Positions 33,766 to 41,813 of a stretch of 41,813 nucleotides of DNA are shown one piece after another. Where the stretch lies: assembly GCA_028689615.1 (NCBI GenBank), contig JAQVCV010000043.1, positions 1 to 41,813 on the forward strand, in the 5' to 3' direction. Each line of letters starts with the position of its first letter. The stretch's first letter is position 1. The position numbers were made by a program, and so were the translations under genes. The notes under the pieces are model-generated. The model was not told where the DNA came from, searched no databases, and saw only the letters and a list, made by a program, of their open reading frames with translations. Source of the DNA: Bacteroidales bacterium (GTDB lineage: Bacteria > Bacteroidota > Bacteroidia > Bacteroidales > TTA-H9).

Positions 33766-34638
33766 TTAATAGATTTCAAATTCATTTTTTTTACTGGCTT
33801 TATCGTAAAGGTCGTCGCGCATCTTGTTGATTAGTTCTATCTTACGACGGTTTAGGATGATGTTGCGGATGTTGTTCCGCTCGAAACTCAATGGCGAAAG
33901 GCCGTTTTTAATTTTAAAGTCGTAGAAACGCACCAAATAAATGCTGTTTCCAACGGGCAACTCTACAAATTTGTGGTTTTCGAGGTAGGCCGATTCGTTG
34001 TAGGTGGTGATTGGTACCAACTGCAACAAATCGTTGAACAGATACCAAGAGTCGTAGCTAATTATATTTTGTTGGGTGCGGTTAAGACTGAAGCGTTCCA
34101 CGGCATCAAAATCGACAATGCTGTCGGGGCGGAGCAACTCGCGGGCTGCTTTGAGTGCTTTGGCAGAGTCGGAACTGATTTTAAACATAATAACCTTCAC
34201 GATGTTGTCGCGCAATTCAAAGTTGGCTTTGTTTTGCTCGTAGTAGGTTTCAACTTCTTCTTCTCTGATGGTTGTATCAAGGTTTTGGTTGATGAGTTTT
34301 TGCTCGAAGGTGTAAATCACCAGCGATTTGCGGTATTCCTCCAGTTGACTTGTAAAATCTTGTTGTTCTTCGGTTAAGTTGCCTTCGGCATGTTCCAGTA
34401 TCAGTTGGTTTCTGATCCAATTGTTGATGTAGTTTTTAACCATTACCAGACTGTCGCGGGCCGATGTGCCTGGAGGAACGATCCCGGCCAGGTTGGCGCG
34501 ATCCAGATACGTGTTGTTGACACGTGCTACGGAATCCTCATCCTTGGTAAACCTGGTTTTAATGTAGGTGCATGAACTGAGAATCAATGTTGCGAGCAAC
34601 AGGAAGCCAAGGTTTCGGAGGTATGAACTCAGTTTCAT
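33766..34638 (-). CDS. SurA/parvulin-like lipoprotein with a degenerate isomerase domain
   Basis: This 290-residue protein has a lipoprotein signal (GFLLLATLILSSC, Cys23). The mature part begins like a SurA N-domain (SVARVNNTYLDRANLAGIVP, then NNWIRNQLILEHAEGNL). It continues with a region that has the spacing of a parvulin domain (DNIVKVIMFKIS, then DFDAVERFSLN, then FVELPVGNSIYLVRFYDF) but lacks the usual R-x-S-H-I start and the glycine-rich centre. It is probably a membrane-anchored holdase without isomerase activity. It stands between two full parvulin genes, and a long hairpin separates it from the upstream one. Confidence 0.82.
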   Translation of the reverse strand: MKLSSYLRNLGFLLLATLILSSCTYIKTRFTKDEDSVARVNNTYLDRANLAGIVPPGTSARDSLVMVKNYINNWIRNQLILEHAEGNLTEEQQDFTSQLEEYRKSLVIYTFEQKLINQNLDTTIREEEVETYYEQNKANFELRDNIVKVIMFKISSDSAKALKAARELLRPDSIVDFDAVERFSLNRTQQNIISYDSWYLFNDLLQLVPITTYNESAYLENHKFVELPVGNSIYLVRFYDFKIKNGLSPLSFERNNIRNIILNRRKIELINKMRDDLYDKASKKNEFEIY

Positions 34639-34655
34639 CTGACATCTATTATAAA

Positions 34656-34716
34656 GTGAGGGCGTTGCCTTTGGCTGGCTACAGAGTCACCAACCTACGA
34701 ATGGCAGCGCCCTCAC
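34656..34716 (-). repeat. Long imperfect inverted repeat between two genes of the guaB-dpp11 operon
   Basis: Arms 34656-34669 (GTGAGGGCGTTGCC) and 34703-34716 (GGCAGCGCCCTCAC) pair over 14 positions with one G-U. Inside the 33-base loop GGCTGG and CCAACC can form a second 6-pair stem. No T-run follows on the minus strand, so it is not a standard terminator. It could be an RNA processing or stability element, or a REP-like repeat. Confidence 0.6.
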
Positions 34717-34724
34717 GGGTTCAA

Positions 34725-36749
34725 TTATTTAATTTTTTCCAATACCGAACGGTCAATGGTATAAGGATATTGTTTGCGAAGTTTTTCAATCCATTCTTTT
34801 TCAAGCTGGTTCTGGTATTCGGCTGTAACCAGTCCTTTAACTTCTTCCAGTGCTTTGGGTTCAGGCTTTACCAACTTTGAGAGGGTAGCCCAGGTGATCT
34901 TGTTGTCGGTTGTGCTTTTAACAACCGATCCTTCGATGTTTTCCAATTGATCGACCATGGGATTTTCGCCTGAAACATATTTTTCTTCTGTCAGATTCAC
35001 CTTCAGGGTGGAGTCTTTCATAAGTTCTGTACGAACCCACTGCAAACTTTTTCCTTTTTTGTCGATCCATTTGGTGATTTTTGACATCAGGTCGTCGGCA
35101 TTTTTTGCGTCGGCAGCACCTTCAACCGTGAGTATGGCAACCTGTTTCCGGTCGGGCCACATGTATTTGGTTTTTACAGTCTGGTAAAAGTTTCTAAGCC
35201 CGGTGGTGTCTTTCACTGCTTTAGTCCAAACCAGTTTATCGGTAAGTTCAAACAGCAGTATCCCGTCGCGGTACTCTTTTACAAGAGCCTTGAAATCGGG
35301 ATATTTCGCTTCGAGCTGGCTGTCTTCATAAGCCAGAATGGTTTCGTTCACGAAGTCTTTAAACTTCTTGGCGATATAAATCTGGATGTTCTCTGGATCT
35401 TGCTTTTTCTGATTTTTCTTCAGGTAGGCTACAAAATCGGCAGGGGTAACCTTTTTATCAGCATAACTGAAAACGACACCTGTCGGGATAACTTCGGGGC
35501 TCACGCTCCAGGTTGCTTTGAAGATGCTGTCGGTTACAATTTGTGCCGTTTTTTCGAGTACCGACCCATACTCTTTCAGATTGTATTCGGCTTTCAAGCG
35601 GTTAACCACAACTTCCTGGCTCTGGCGGCCACGGTTGTCGCGTTTGACGCGCTGACTCAGATCGTTCTTGGTTTCCTCGAAAGCACCTGGGAGCTTCTTC
35701 TCTACCAGGCGAATGATGTGCCAGCCGTAGGTTGTGAGAACGGGTTTGGAGTATTGCTCGGGCGACTGAAGCTGATAAACAGCGTTCATAAACTCGGGAA
35801 CCAAACGGTTGCACGTGAATGGGGGGAGTAAACCACCTTTTGGAGCTGAGGCTTTGTCGTCGGAATACTTTTCGGCCAGCTCGTCCCATTTTTCTCCGGC
35901 TTTCAGTTTGGCATAAACAGAATCAACCCGGGCAGTTATTTTCGACGAATCGGCAGCAGTAGCGTTCTTGGGGAATGTAAAGAAAATGTGGGCGGCTGTT
36001 ACCCTTCCCAGTGCTGGTCTGCGGTCAGTAATTTTAAGGATGTGATACCCAAAATCGGTCCTTACTACTGGCGATATTTCGCCAACTTTGGTATTGTATG
36101 CAGCAGTTTCAAATGGATACACCATGTTGAACACTGTGAAGAAGCCCAAATCGCCTTTGTTGCCTTTCATGGCAGGGTGCTGACGCCCGGCTTCTCTGTC
36201 GCGCGCTGAAGGGTCTTCTGAGTTTTCGGCAGCCATTTTGGCAAAGTCGGCTCCCTTCACGATTTTCTTCCTGATGTCGCTAATTTTCTTCCAGGCGGCC
36301 AGGGTATCGGCAGGCAGGGCATCAGCCTGACATTTGATCAGGATGTGCGATGCACGAATATCGGTGAGCGACCGCTCGTAAGCTTCTTTTGTTAATTGGT
36401 CTATCACAGTTTCGTCGGTAAAATAGGGTTGAGCCAACTGTTTGCGATAGCCCGCCAACTCGTCTTTGAACGATTTAAGGGTGTCAAGACCCTGTGCTTC
36501 TGCGTCTTTAACTTTTAGTCTGAAGTTGATAAACAACTCCAGGTATTCATCGATGGTTTTAGGATCGATGGCTTCGCTCTGCACATTGTTCTTATTGTAT
36601 ATGTTTAAGAACTCACCAGCGGTGATTGTTTCGTTGCCAACTGTGAGCAACGGACTGGTGTTAAGATCCTGAGCGAAACCGCTGATGGAGATGGCTGCCA
36701 GAGCCATGATCAACGTAAAGGTTTTGTGAAAATTCAATACACTTTTCAT
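34725..36749 (-). CDS. Large periplasmic peptidyl-prolyl isomerase with two parvulin domains
   Basis: This 674-residue protein has a signal peptide ending ISGFAQ. A SurA-like N-region starts PLLTVGNETITAGEFLNIYN. Two parvulin domains follow: the first with IRASHILIKCQADAL, MAAENSEDPSARDREAG, GDLGFFTVFNMVYPFE and VVRTDFGYHILKITDRR (about 130-245); the second with VTAAHIFFTFPK, LAEKYSDDKASAPKGGLLP and PVLTTYGWHIIRLVEK (about 250-360). A long helical C-terminal part (about 370-674) has no motif I can name. It follows guaB by 27 bases. The likely role is folding of outer-membrane or secreted proteins. Confidence 0.92.
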   Translation of the reverse strand: MKSVLNFHKTFTLIMALAAISISGFAQDLNTSPLLTVGNETITAGEFLNIYNKNNVQSEAIDPKTIDEYLELFINFRLKVKDAEAQGLDTLKSFKDELAGYRKQLAQPYFTDETVIDQLTKEAYERSLTDIRASHILIKCQADALPADTLAAWKKISDIRKKIVKGADFAKMAAENSEDPSARDREAGRQHPAMKGNKGDLGFFTVFNMVYPFETAAYNTKVGEISPVVRTDFGYHILKITDRRPALGRVTAAHIFFTFPKNATAADSSKITARVDSVYAKLKAGEKWDELAEKYSDDKASAPKGGLLPPFTCNRLVPEFMNAVYQLQSPEQYSKPVLTTYGWHIIRLVEKKLPGAFEETKNDLSQRVKRDNRGRQSQEVVVNRLKAEYNLKEYGSVLEKTAQIVTDSIFKATWSVSPEVIPTGVVFSYADKKVTPADFVAYLKKNQKKQDPENIQIYIAKKFKDFVNETILAYEDSQLEAKYPDFKALVKEYRDGILLFELTDKLVWTKAVKDTTGLRNFYQTVKTKYMWPDRKQVAILTVEGAADAKNADDLMSKITKWIDKKGKSLQWVRTELMKDSTLKVNLTEEKYVSGENPMVDQLENIEGSVVKSTTDNKITWATLSKLVKPEPKALEEVKGLVTAEYQNQLEKEWIEKLRKQYPYTIDRSVLEKIK

Positions 36750-36776
36750 GTGATGAATAAGGTTGGTTATTAATTG

Positions 36777-38243
36777 TTAACGACTGTAATTTGGTGCTTC
36801 ACGTGTTATGGTGATGTCGTGCGGATGGCTTTCGGTAATTCCTGCCTGGGTTATCCGTACGAAACGGGCGAAGCGAAGATCAGAGAGGTTTTTGCTACCG
36901 GTGTAGCCCATGCCAGCCCTAAGCCCGCCCAACATCTGGTGAATTACTTCACTTAGTGATCCTTTGTAGGGTACACGGCCAACGATCCCTTCGGGAACAA
37001 GTTTTTTGATGTCTTCTTCCATGTCCTGAAAATAGCGGTCTTTGGAGCCTGTCTGCATGGCCTCTACCGAGCCCATCCCGCGGTAAGTTTTGTATTTGCG
37101 GCCCTCGTAGATAATGGCTTCACCCGGAGCTTCTTCAACGCCGGCAAACAACGACCCGGCCATGATGGTTGATGCACCTGCTGCCAATGCTTTAACAATG
37201 TCGCCTGTGTAACGGATTCCACCGTCGGCAATCACAGGTATCGAGGTGTTTTTCAGGGCGTCAGCAACTTCAAGCACAGCCGACAGTTGCGGCACTCCTA
37301 TTCCTGCAATAACCCGGGTTGTGCATATCGATCCGGGACCAATTCCCACTTTAACACCATCGGCACCAATGGCAGCAAGAGCCAAAGCGGCTTCGGCAGT
37401 GGCAATGTTGCCTACAACCAGATCAACCTGTGGAAATTCTGTTTTAACCATGCTGGCAATCTTGATCACCCCTTGCGAATGGCCATGAGCCGTGTCAACA
37501 ACTATTGCGTCGGCTCCTGCCTGAATCAGAGCCTCAACACGCTCTCTGGTATCGGCAGCAACACCAACGGCAGCAGCTACTCTCAATCGCCCATTCTTAT
37601 CTTTACAGGCATTGGGCATCGATTTTACCTTCAAAATGTCTTTGTACGTAATCAAACCGATAAGGCGGTTTTTCTCATCAACCACCGGCAACTTCTCAAT
37701 TTTGTGCTGCTGAAGAATATCGGCTGCTGTGTCAAAGTCGGTAAACTCGCGCGTGGTGACGAGCTTGCGGGTCATGATTTCGGCTATGGGGCGAACCAAT
37801 TTGCGCTCGAATCGTAAATCGCGGTTGGTTACAATTCCAATCAAAACTTTCTCGGAGTCAACCACAGGGATTCCACCGATTTTGTATTCCCGCATCAGGT
37901 TGAGCGCGTCGGCCACGGTGGCCTTTTCTCCTAAGGTAACAGGCTCGAGTATCATACCTGCCTCGGCTCGTTTCACCTTCCGCACTTCTGCTGCCTGCTC
38001 GGCTATCGACATGTTTTTGTGCAATACCCCGATGCCACCTTCTCTTGCAATGGCAATGGCCATGGTGGAGTTGGTCACTGTGTCCATGGCGGCCGAAACG
38101 ATGGGTATTTTCAATGCAATGTTGCGGCTGAATCGGGTTGATATATCCACCTCGCGGGGCATCACTTCCGAAAAGGCCGGAATTAACAAAACGTCGTCAT
38201 AAGTCAGGCCTTCGCCTGTAATTCTTGGATGTTGTGCTGACAT
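36777..38243 (-). CDS. guaB: Inosine-5'-monophosphate dehydrogenase
   Basis: This 488-residue enzyme oxidises IMP to XMP with NAD+, the first step to GMP. The catalytic C307 is in [11 protein letters not shown], the IMP-binding block [20 protein letters not shown] follows, and the flap holds [10 protein letters not shown]. Two CBS domains are inserted at about 95-205 ([16 protein letters not shown] and [14 protein letters not shown]). It appears to be the first gene of the long operon that continues with the parvulins, moxR and dpp11. A -7 element TACATTTG lies 23 bases upstream of the ATG. Confidence 0.97.
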   Translation of the reverse strand: MSAQHPRITGEGLTYDDVLLIPAFSEVMPREVDISTRFSRNIALKIPIVSAAMDTVTNSTMAIAIAREGGIGVLHKNMSIAEQAAEVRKVKRAEAGMILEPVTLGEKATVADALNLMREYKIGGIPVVDSEKVLIGIVTNRDLRFERKLVRPIAEIMTRKLVTTREFTDFDTAADILQQHKIEKLPVVDEKNRLIGLITYKDILKVKSMPNACKDKNGRLRVAAAVGVAADTRERVEALIQAGADAIVVDTAHGHSQGVIKIASMVKTEFPQVDLVVGNIATAEAALALAAIGADGVKVGIGPGSICTTRVIAGIGVPQLSAVLEVADALKNTSIPVIADGGIRYTGDIVKALAAGASTIMAGSLFAGVEEAPGEAIIYEGRKYKTYRGMGSVEAMQTGSKDRYFQDMEEDIKKLVPEGIVGRVPYKGSLSEVIHQMLGGLRAGMGYTGSKNLSDLRFARFVRITQAGITESHPHDITITREAPNYSR

Positions 38244-38265
38244 AGCTTAATAGGCTTTTGGCTTG

Positions 38266-38273
38266 CAAATGTA
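38266..38273 (-). promoter_or_regulatory. -7 promoter element TACATTTG of guaB
   Basis: TACATTTG on the minus strand fits TAnnTTTG and would start transcription about 17 bases before the guaB ATG. A -33 TTTG at the usual distance is not seen. Confidence 0.45.
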
Positions 38274-38366
38274 CATTTTTTAAGTGTAATTTACTATATC
38301 CCGCAAGGGTTGCAGGTCTGATTCATCGACTTGTCGGGCCGGTTGAATCAAGTTTTTCCCTGCCTG

Positions 38367-40385
38367 TTATTCCACCAGCGTAACCATGCCACGCTGCTCC
38401 TGGTAGCGCCCCGAAACGGTTAGTATCCTTATATAATAGGCGTAGATGCCCGATTTCAGTTTTTCGCCTTCCAATGTCCCGTCCCAACCTGTTTCGGGCG
38501 AGGTTGACTCGAAGATCTGTTGCCCCTGCCTGTTGAAAACAGCGAAATAATACTCGCTTGGATCAACTGACAGCATAACGGGCTTGAAAATGTTGTTTCT
38601 TTCTCCGCCCGGATGGAAAGCAGTTGGAAGAAAGAGCCTGTAGGAGGGTACTGCTGTTATGATATTGGAGGTGGTTGTATCGGAAAAGGGGAGTAAATCG
38701 TTGGGCCATGAATAGGCTTTTACCCTGTATTCAAGCGATTGAACGGGTATGAGTGAAGGGTATTCGGCATCTGTAAAGGTGGTGATTCCCGATGTGGTTT
38801 CTCCAATTAAATCCCAACCGGTTTCGGCTGTTCTCCTTTCAATTTGATAGGAACTTAATCCGTTGGGGAACCCTTCCAATGGCGTCCATTCAAGTGTCCC
38901 CAATGCTTTATCGCTCAACGTGAGATAAATGGAGTTGATGATGTTTGAACTGATTTCGGGAGCCCCGCAACTGTCAAGTGCCTGCACGCGGTAAAGGTAG
39001 GGCTCTTTGGTCGGTCTTACGAGGCTGTCGGTGTAATACTCCGTTCCGGCGGTTGGGATCAGGGTGTCGAGAACCGTGTAATTAACTGGCGACAGAAGGC
39101 TTCTTTCAATCACCAAACCGGCAGTCTGGGCTGTGGTGTCGTTAACCAGTGCCAGGTCTATGACGCGGTTGTTGTCAACAGTCGCATACCTTATATAGGC
39201 GTATTGGGGCGCCGCGGGGTTTACAACAAACAAGGATACCGTTGATGAACTGGCTGTTATGCCGGAATTGCTTAATGCCGCGATTTTGAATTTGTAGAAA
39301 ACCCCGTGCCTGGGATTTAAAAAGAAGGCCGAAAGGGTGTCGGGGTACACAGTGTCGTAGGTATAGTAAGGGGCTTGGTCTTCTGAAACCAGTATTTTGT
39401 ATCCGGCCAACCCGTCTTTCATCCTCTGGTAGGGTGTCCAGTTAAGGGTTATTCTTTTTTGACAAACCTGATGTTGGGGTTGTTGCAGCCAAATGGTTTT
39501 AACTGATTGTGTTATGCCGTTATCGGCGGTGGCATTGCCGCACCTGTCGATGGAGGCAATGCTAAATTCTTTCGGTCCGGTAGTTCCGTCAACGGTTGTG
39601 GTGGTATAGGCTGTGGTTTCGAAGTCAAATCTTCGCTGATCGAGGGTATCCCAGGTTGCTGTATTGTGAAGGATGAAGTATTCTTTGGTGTCGGGGGAGA
39701 TCCCTTTCTCCCATCCGAAAACAATGTGACCGTTTTCGTCAACACTCACGCTGTCGAGCACCGGGGCTGCAGGAGGGTTGTTGTCAGTCATCGGCAAGGT
39801 GAGGTTGCTGAAATTCTGGTTTTTATTGACTCGCCAGCTAATCCGGTAGGTTAGGTTGTTAAGGCAAATTCCGGGATAATCGCTGTAAAAAAGATCTAGA
39901 GTGCTGTCTATTAGTGTCCATGGTTCGTCCTGGCTTTGGCGATACACGTAGTAATAGGGTTCAGCACCCGGGAGTGTGTTAACGCTGTATGATTGCCAGA
40001 CTAGGGATACTTCGATGTCGTTGATGTTGGTAGCCATTGGCACAATAGTGAAAAGGGTATCACTTGGGTAGGTAGGTACTCCCGATGCAAAAGCCTGAAT
40101 GAAATAGCGGTGTACCTGGTTATCGGCGGCTCCGGCATCGTGCGTCCATGTTCCAACAGTTGAGTTGCTGATGGTTGCGAGTTTTATGAAGGAGCCATTG
40201 CCTACTGCATGGTAAATATCGTAAGATGCGAAATCGGCCGACGCGCTAAGGGGGGTCCACGTCAGCACAACATCGCCCCCTGACTGAACCGTGCATCCGT
40301 ATAAATCAACATCACTATCAGTCTGGCCGCGAATAATTTGTGCTGATAGCAGCAGCAATACAATGGATAGTAGCCCTGATTTCAT
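38367..40385 (-). CDS. Secreted fibronectin-III-like protein with T9SS type B sorting domain
   Basis: From the ATG at 40385 this is a 672-residue protein with a signal peptide ending QIIRG-Q. Several fibronectin type III-like modules repeat the pattern ...LTWTPL...YDIYHAVGNGSF, ...ITLNWTPYQ...YKILVSEDQ and ...LEWTPLEGF...YQIERRTAE. The last 85 residues or so match the gliding-motility CHU_C / type B CTD pattern: LFLPTAFHPGGERNNIFKP, YYFAVFNRQGQQIFES, GWDGTLEGEKLKSGIYAYYI. Such proteins are exported by the type IX secretion system and held at or released from the cell surface. No catalytic domain is visible. It starts 27 bases after the M16 gene stops. Confidence 0.9.
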   Translation of the reverse strand: MKSGLLSIVLLLLSAQIIRGQTDSDVDLYGCTVQSGGDVVLTWTPLSASADFASYDIYHAVGNGSFIKLATISNSTVGTWTHDAGAADNQVHRYFIQAFASGVPTYPSDTLFTIVPMATNINDIEVSLVWQSYSVNTLPGAEPYYYVYRQSQDEPWTLIDSTLDLFYSDYPGICLNNLTYRISWRVNKNQNFSNLTLPMTDNNPPAAPVLDSVSVDENGHIVFGWEKGISPDTKEYFILHNTATWDTLDQRRFDFETTAYTTTTVDGTTGPKEFSIASIDRCGNATADNGITQSVKTIWLQQPQHQVCQKRITLNWTPYQRMKDGLAGYKILVSEDQAPYYTYDTVYPDTLSAFFLNPRHGVFYKFKIAALSNSGITASSSTVSLFVVNPAAPQYAYIRYATVDNNRVIDLALVNDTTAQTAGLVIERSLLSPVNYTVLDTLIPTAGTEYYTDSLVRPTKEPYLYRVQALDSCGAPEISSNIINSIYLTLSDKALGTLEWTPLEGFPNGLSSYQIERRTAETGWDLIGETTSGITTFTDAEYPSLIPVQSLEYRVKAYSWPNDLLPFSDTTTSNIITAVPSYRLFLPTAFHPGGERNNIFKPVMLSVDPSEYYFAVFNRQGQQIFESTSPETGWDGTLEGEKLKSGIYAYYIRILTVSGRYQEQRGMVTLVE

Positions 40386-40412
40386 ATGGTTTGAAACGCT
40401 CATTTTTAAAGG

Positions 40413-41726
40413 TTATTTTCCTACTCTGACCACTGTCATGGTCGCAGGGGTCATGTAGGTTGAAGCCATCCGCCCGATGGTTTCGGGGGTGATGGTTTGT
40501 AAGGCTCTGAGGTATTTGGAATAGAACCGGTGGTCAAGCCCAAAATCGTTAACTGATCTTATTCTTTCTGAAAGGGCAAACGATCCGTCAACCGATCTCA
40601 AGAAACTTCCTGATAAGTAAGTAATCAGGGTCTGCAATTCTTCATCGCATGGCGGGTTGGCGGCTAGTTTACGCATTTCCAGTTCAATAGCTTCCACGGC
40701 TTCTGCTGTGTGTTCTGCCTCAACCTCTGTTCCAACCGAAAGTACCGAATGGTTTTTCATTGGAACAAGGGCGGCTCCTACGCCATAGGTTAGCCCCCGG
40801 GTTTCGCGCAGGTCCATGTTGAGTCGCGACCCGAAATAACCACCAAGTGCGTTCACGGCAATTTGCAAGGGGATGAAGTCGGGGTGGGTCATTTCCGGAG
40901 CCAGGCTTCCCAGTCGAATGGCGGTTTGCATCGAGTCTTTTGCGGGAATTACCCATTGCCCTGTGGTTGTTGTTGGTATTGGGTGCGGAGTTGCCGGAGT
41001 AGGATCGCCGATGGCATCGTTCAGTGAAGCAAACGCATCTGTAAGAATGTTAACCTCGTGCTGATCTATTCTGCCTGTTATCATGAGGCGGAGGCCGGGT
41101 TTGAAAAAGTGGCGCGAATGGAATTCGTTCAAATGATAAGCGCGCAGGTTTTTAAAGTCGGATTCAGTCACAAGTCGCCCGTAGGGGTGTTGCTCGCCAA
41201 ACAGTTTGTTGATGAGCCGGCGCCTGGCTTCCCATCCGATTTTCCCAAGGTTGATAACAAACTCCTGCCGTTTCTCTTCCATGATGCGACTGAAGGGGCG
41301 CTCACTGAAAGATGGGTGGCTTATCATACGGGCAAAGGCAGGGAGTACTTTTTCAAAATAGCGTTTGAGAACCACCAGGTTGATGGTAGTGAAATTGGCC
41401 AGTGCCCCTGATCCTGTGAAGGCTCCGTAGTAGTCGAAGTGTTCTGCAAGCTGACTGTCGGTCATTTTGTCCGATCCCTCTTTAAGCAACCATGAACACA
41501 TTTGAGCCTGAAGCGGAATCCACTGATCTTCTATTCCTGCTTCTGATATTACTTCAACCCGAATGAGTTCGGTCGATGGGTCGTTCACGATGATCAAAGG
41601 AAGTTGGTTGCCAATCTGGATGGTGTTAAACTTCAATCCATTGAAAACGGCCGGGAGGTCGTCGTCGTTCTGAAGGGTAGGCAGAAGTGGCGAAACTCGA
41701 GGGGGTAGGGATCGGTCGGGGATCAT
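40413..41726 (-). CDS. M16-family peptidase homologue, non-catalytic (R/Y) subunit type
   Basis: This 437-residue protein has the two-domain fold of M16B peptidases. The zinc motif HxxEH that should lie near residue 75 is absent; the segment reads QAQMCSWLLKEGSDKM. The C-terminal half keeps GGYFGSRLNMDLRETRGLTYGVGA, which contains the Arg/Tyr pair that in two-subunit M16 enzymes is supplied by the inactive partner. No signal peptide is visible, so it is probably cytoplasmic. An active HxxEH partner would be expected elsewhere, possibly past the right edge, though a terminator-like hairpin separates this gene from anything upstream. Confidence 0.88.
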   Translation of the reverse strand: MIPDRSLPPRVSPLLPTLQNDDDLPAVFNGLKFNTIQIGNQLPLIIVNDPSTELIRVEVISEAGIEDQWIPLQAQMCSWLLKEGSDKMTDSQLAEHFDYYGAFTGSGALANFTTINLVVLKRYFEKVLPAFARMISHPSFSERPFSRIMEEKRQEFVINLGKIGWEARRRLINKLFGEQHPYGRLVTESDFKNLRAYHLNEFHSRHFFKPGLRLMITGRIDQHEVNILTDAFASLNDAIGDPTPATPHPIPTTTTGQWVIPAKDSMQTAIRLGSLAPEMTHPDFIPLQIAVNALGGYFGSRLNMDLRETRGLTYGVGAALVPMKNHSVLSVGTEVEAEHTAEAVEAIELEMRKLAANPPCDEELQTLITYLSGSFLRSVDGSFALSERIRSVNDFGLDHRFYSKYLRALQTITPETIGRMASTYMTPATMTVVRVGK

Positions 41727-41779
41727 ATTTTTTTGAAAAACCGCTCTTATTCACAAGAATCGTACCGGATAAAAAAGAA

Positions 41780-41809
41780 GGGGGGGGAGAGAGCGGCAGC
41801 TTTCCCCCC
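41780..41809 (-). terminator. Probable terminator of a gene beyond the right edge
   Basis: A G-run (41780-41787) and a C-run (41804-41809) can form a GC stem around a 16-base loop; on the minus strand it is followed by CTTCTTTTTTA. It would end a minus-strand gene lying past position 41813. Confidence 0.5.
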
Positions 41810-41813
41810 TCCT

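Noticed and set aside
38319-38350. TGATTCA/TGAATCA inverted repeat after the T9SS protein gene
   Set aside because: Only 7-base arms with an 18-base loop and no T-run on the minus strand; too weak to call a terminator.

Overview
The window looks like a chromosomal segment of an aerobic or microaerobic member of the Bacteroidota, probably Bacteroidales or a close relative. The clues are consistent with each other: an STN-type TonB receptor behind an ECF sigma factor and a FecR-like anti-sigma factor, a type B CTD for type IX secretion, an S46 dipeptidyl-peptidase, a long OmpA/TPR protein, almost no Shine-Dalgarno sequences, and promoters of the form TTTG-N19-21-TAnnTTTG. No insertion sequence, prophage, CRISPR array or integrase is visible. 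The gene content is mostly core genome, and nothing here amounts to an obviously new defence or mobile system.

Layout. Positions 1-2413 (minus) hold an ECF sigma factor, an anti-sigma factor and the N-terminus of a TonB-dependent receptor that runs off the left edge: a cell-surface signalling cassette. Positions 2503-7622 (minus) are one tightly packed operon for a caa3-type cytochrome c oxidase in the order SCO, subunit I, III, IV, II (fused to cytochrome c) and heme A-pathway farnesyltransferase. Positions 7869-11517 (minus) hold Mrp/ApbC, 5-formyl-THF cyclo-ligase and SppA. Positions 11627-13963 (plus) hold folK, a deoxynucleoside kinase overlapping it by ATGA, and a FabH-like ketosynthase. 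A large OmpA/TPR envelope protein (minus) converges on these at a shared terminator. A TrmH-type methyltransferase and mutS diverge from a short promoter region at about 17.3 kb. They are followed by tRNA-Gly(GCC), tRNA-Leu(TAA), and dnaK facing the tRNAs across stacked terminators.

From 23.9 to 29.2 kb (plus) runs a second mixed operon: panB, an RluA-type pseudouridine synthase, a large outer-membrane protein with a zincin motif, a small four-helix membrane protein and a pyridoxamine-phosphate-oxidase-fold protein. It ends at a terminator whose two arms contain or abut the stop codons of both converging genes. From 38.2 back to 29.2 kb (minus) the genes guaB, a 674-residue parvulin, a SurA-like lipoprotein, a SurA homologue, a MoxR ATPase and a DPP11-type peptidase follow each other with short gaps and look like one long operon for envelope protein handling. 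At the right edge are a fibronectin-III-like protein with a T9SS type B sorting domain and the non-catalytic type of M16 peptidase.

The most interesting items are: (1) the secreted protein at 25.5-28.3 kb, which joins an HExxH...E gluzincin-like domain, a probable beta-propeller and a C-terminal Omp85-like barrel with an RGY motif; (2) the linkage of three SurA/parvulin proteins to a MoxR ATPase that lacks its usual DUF58/vWA partners; (3) a long imperfect hairpin between two genes of that operon; and (4) matching STN-like domains in the anti-sigma factor and its receptor. All functional names rest on motif recognition by eye; no database search was possible.
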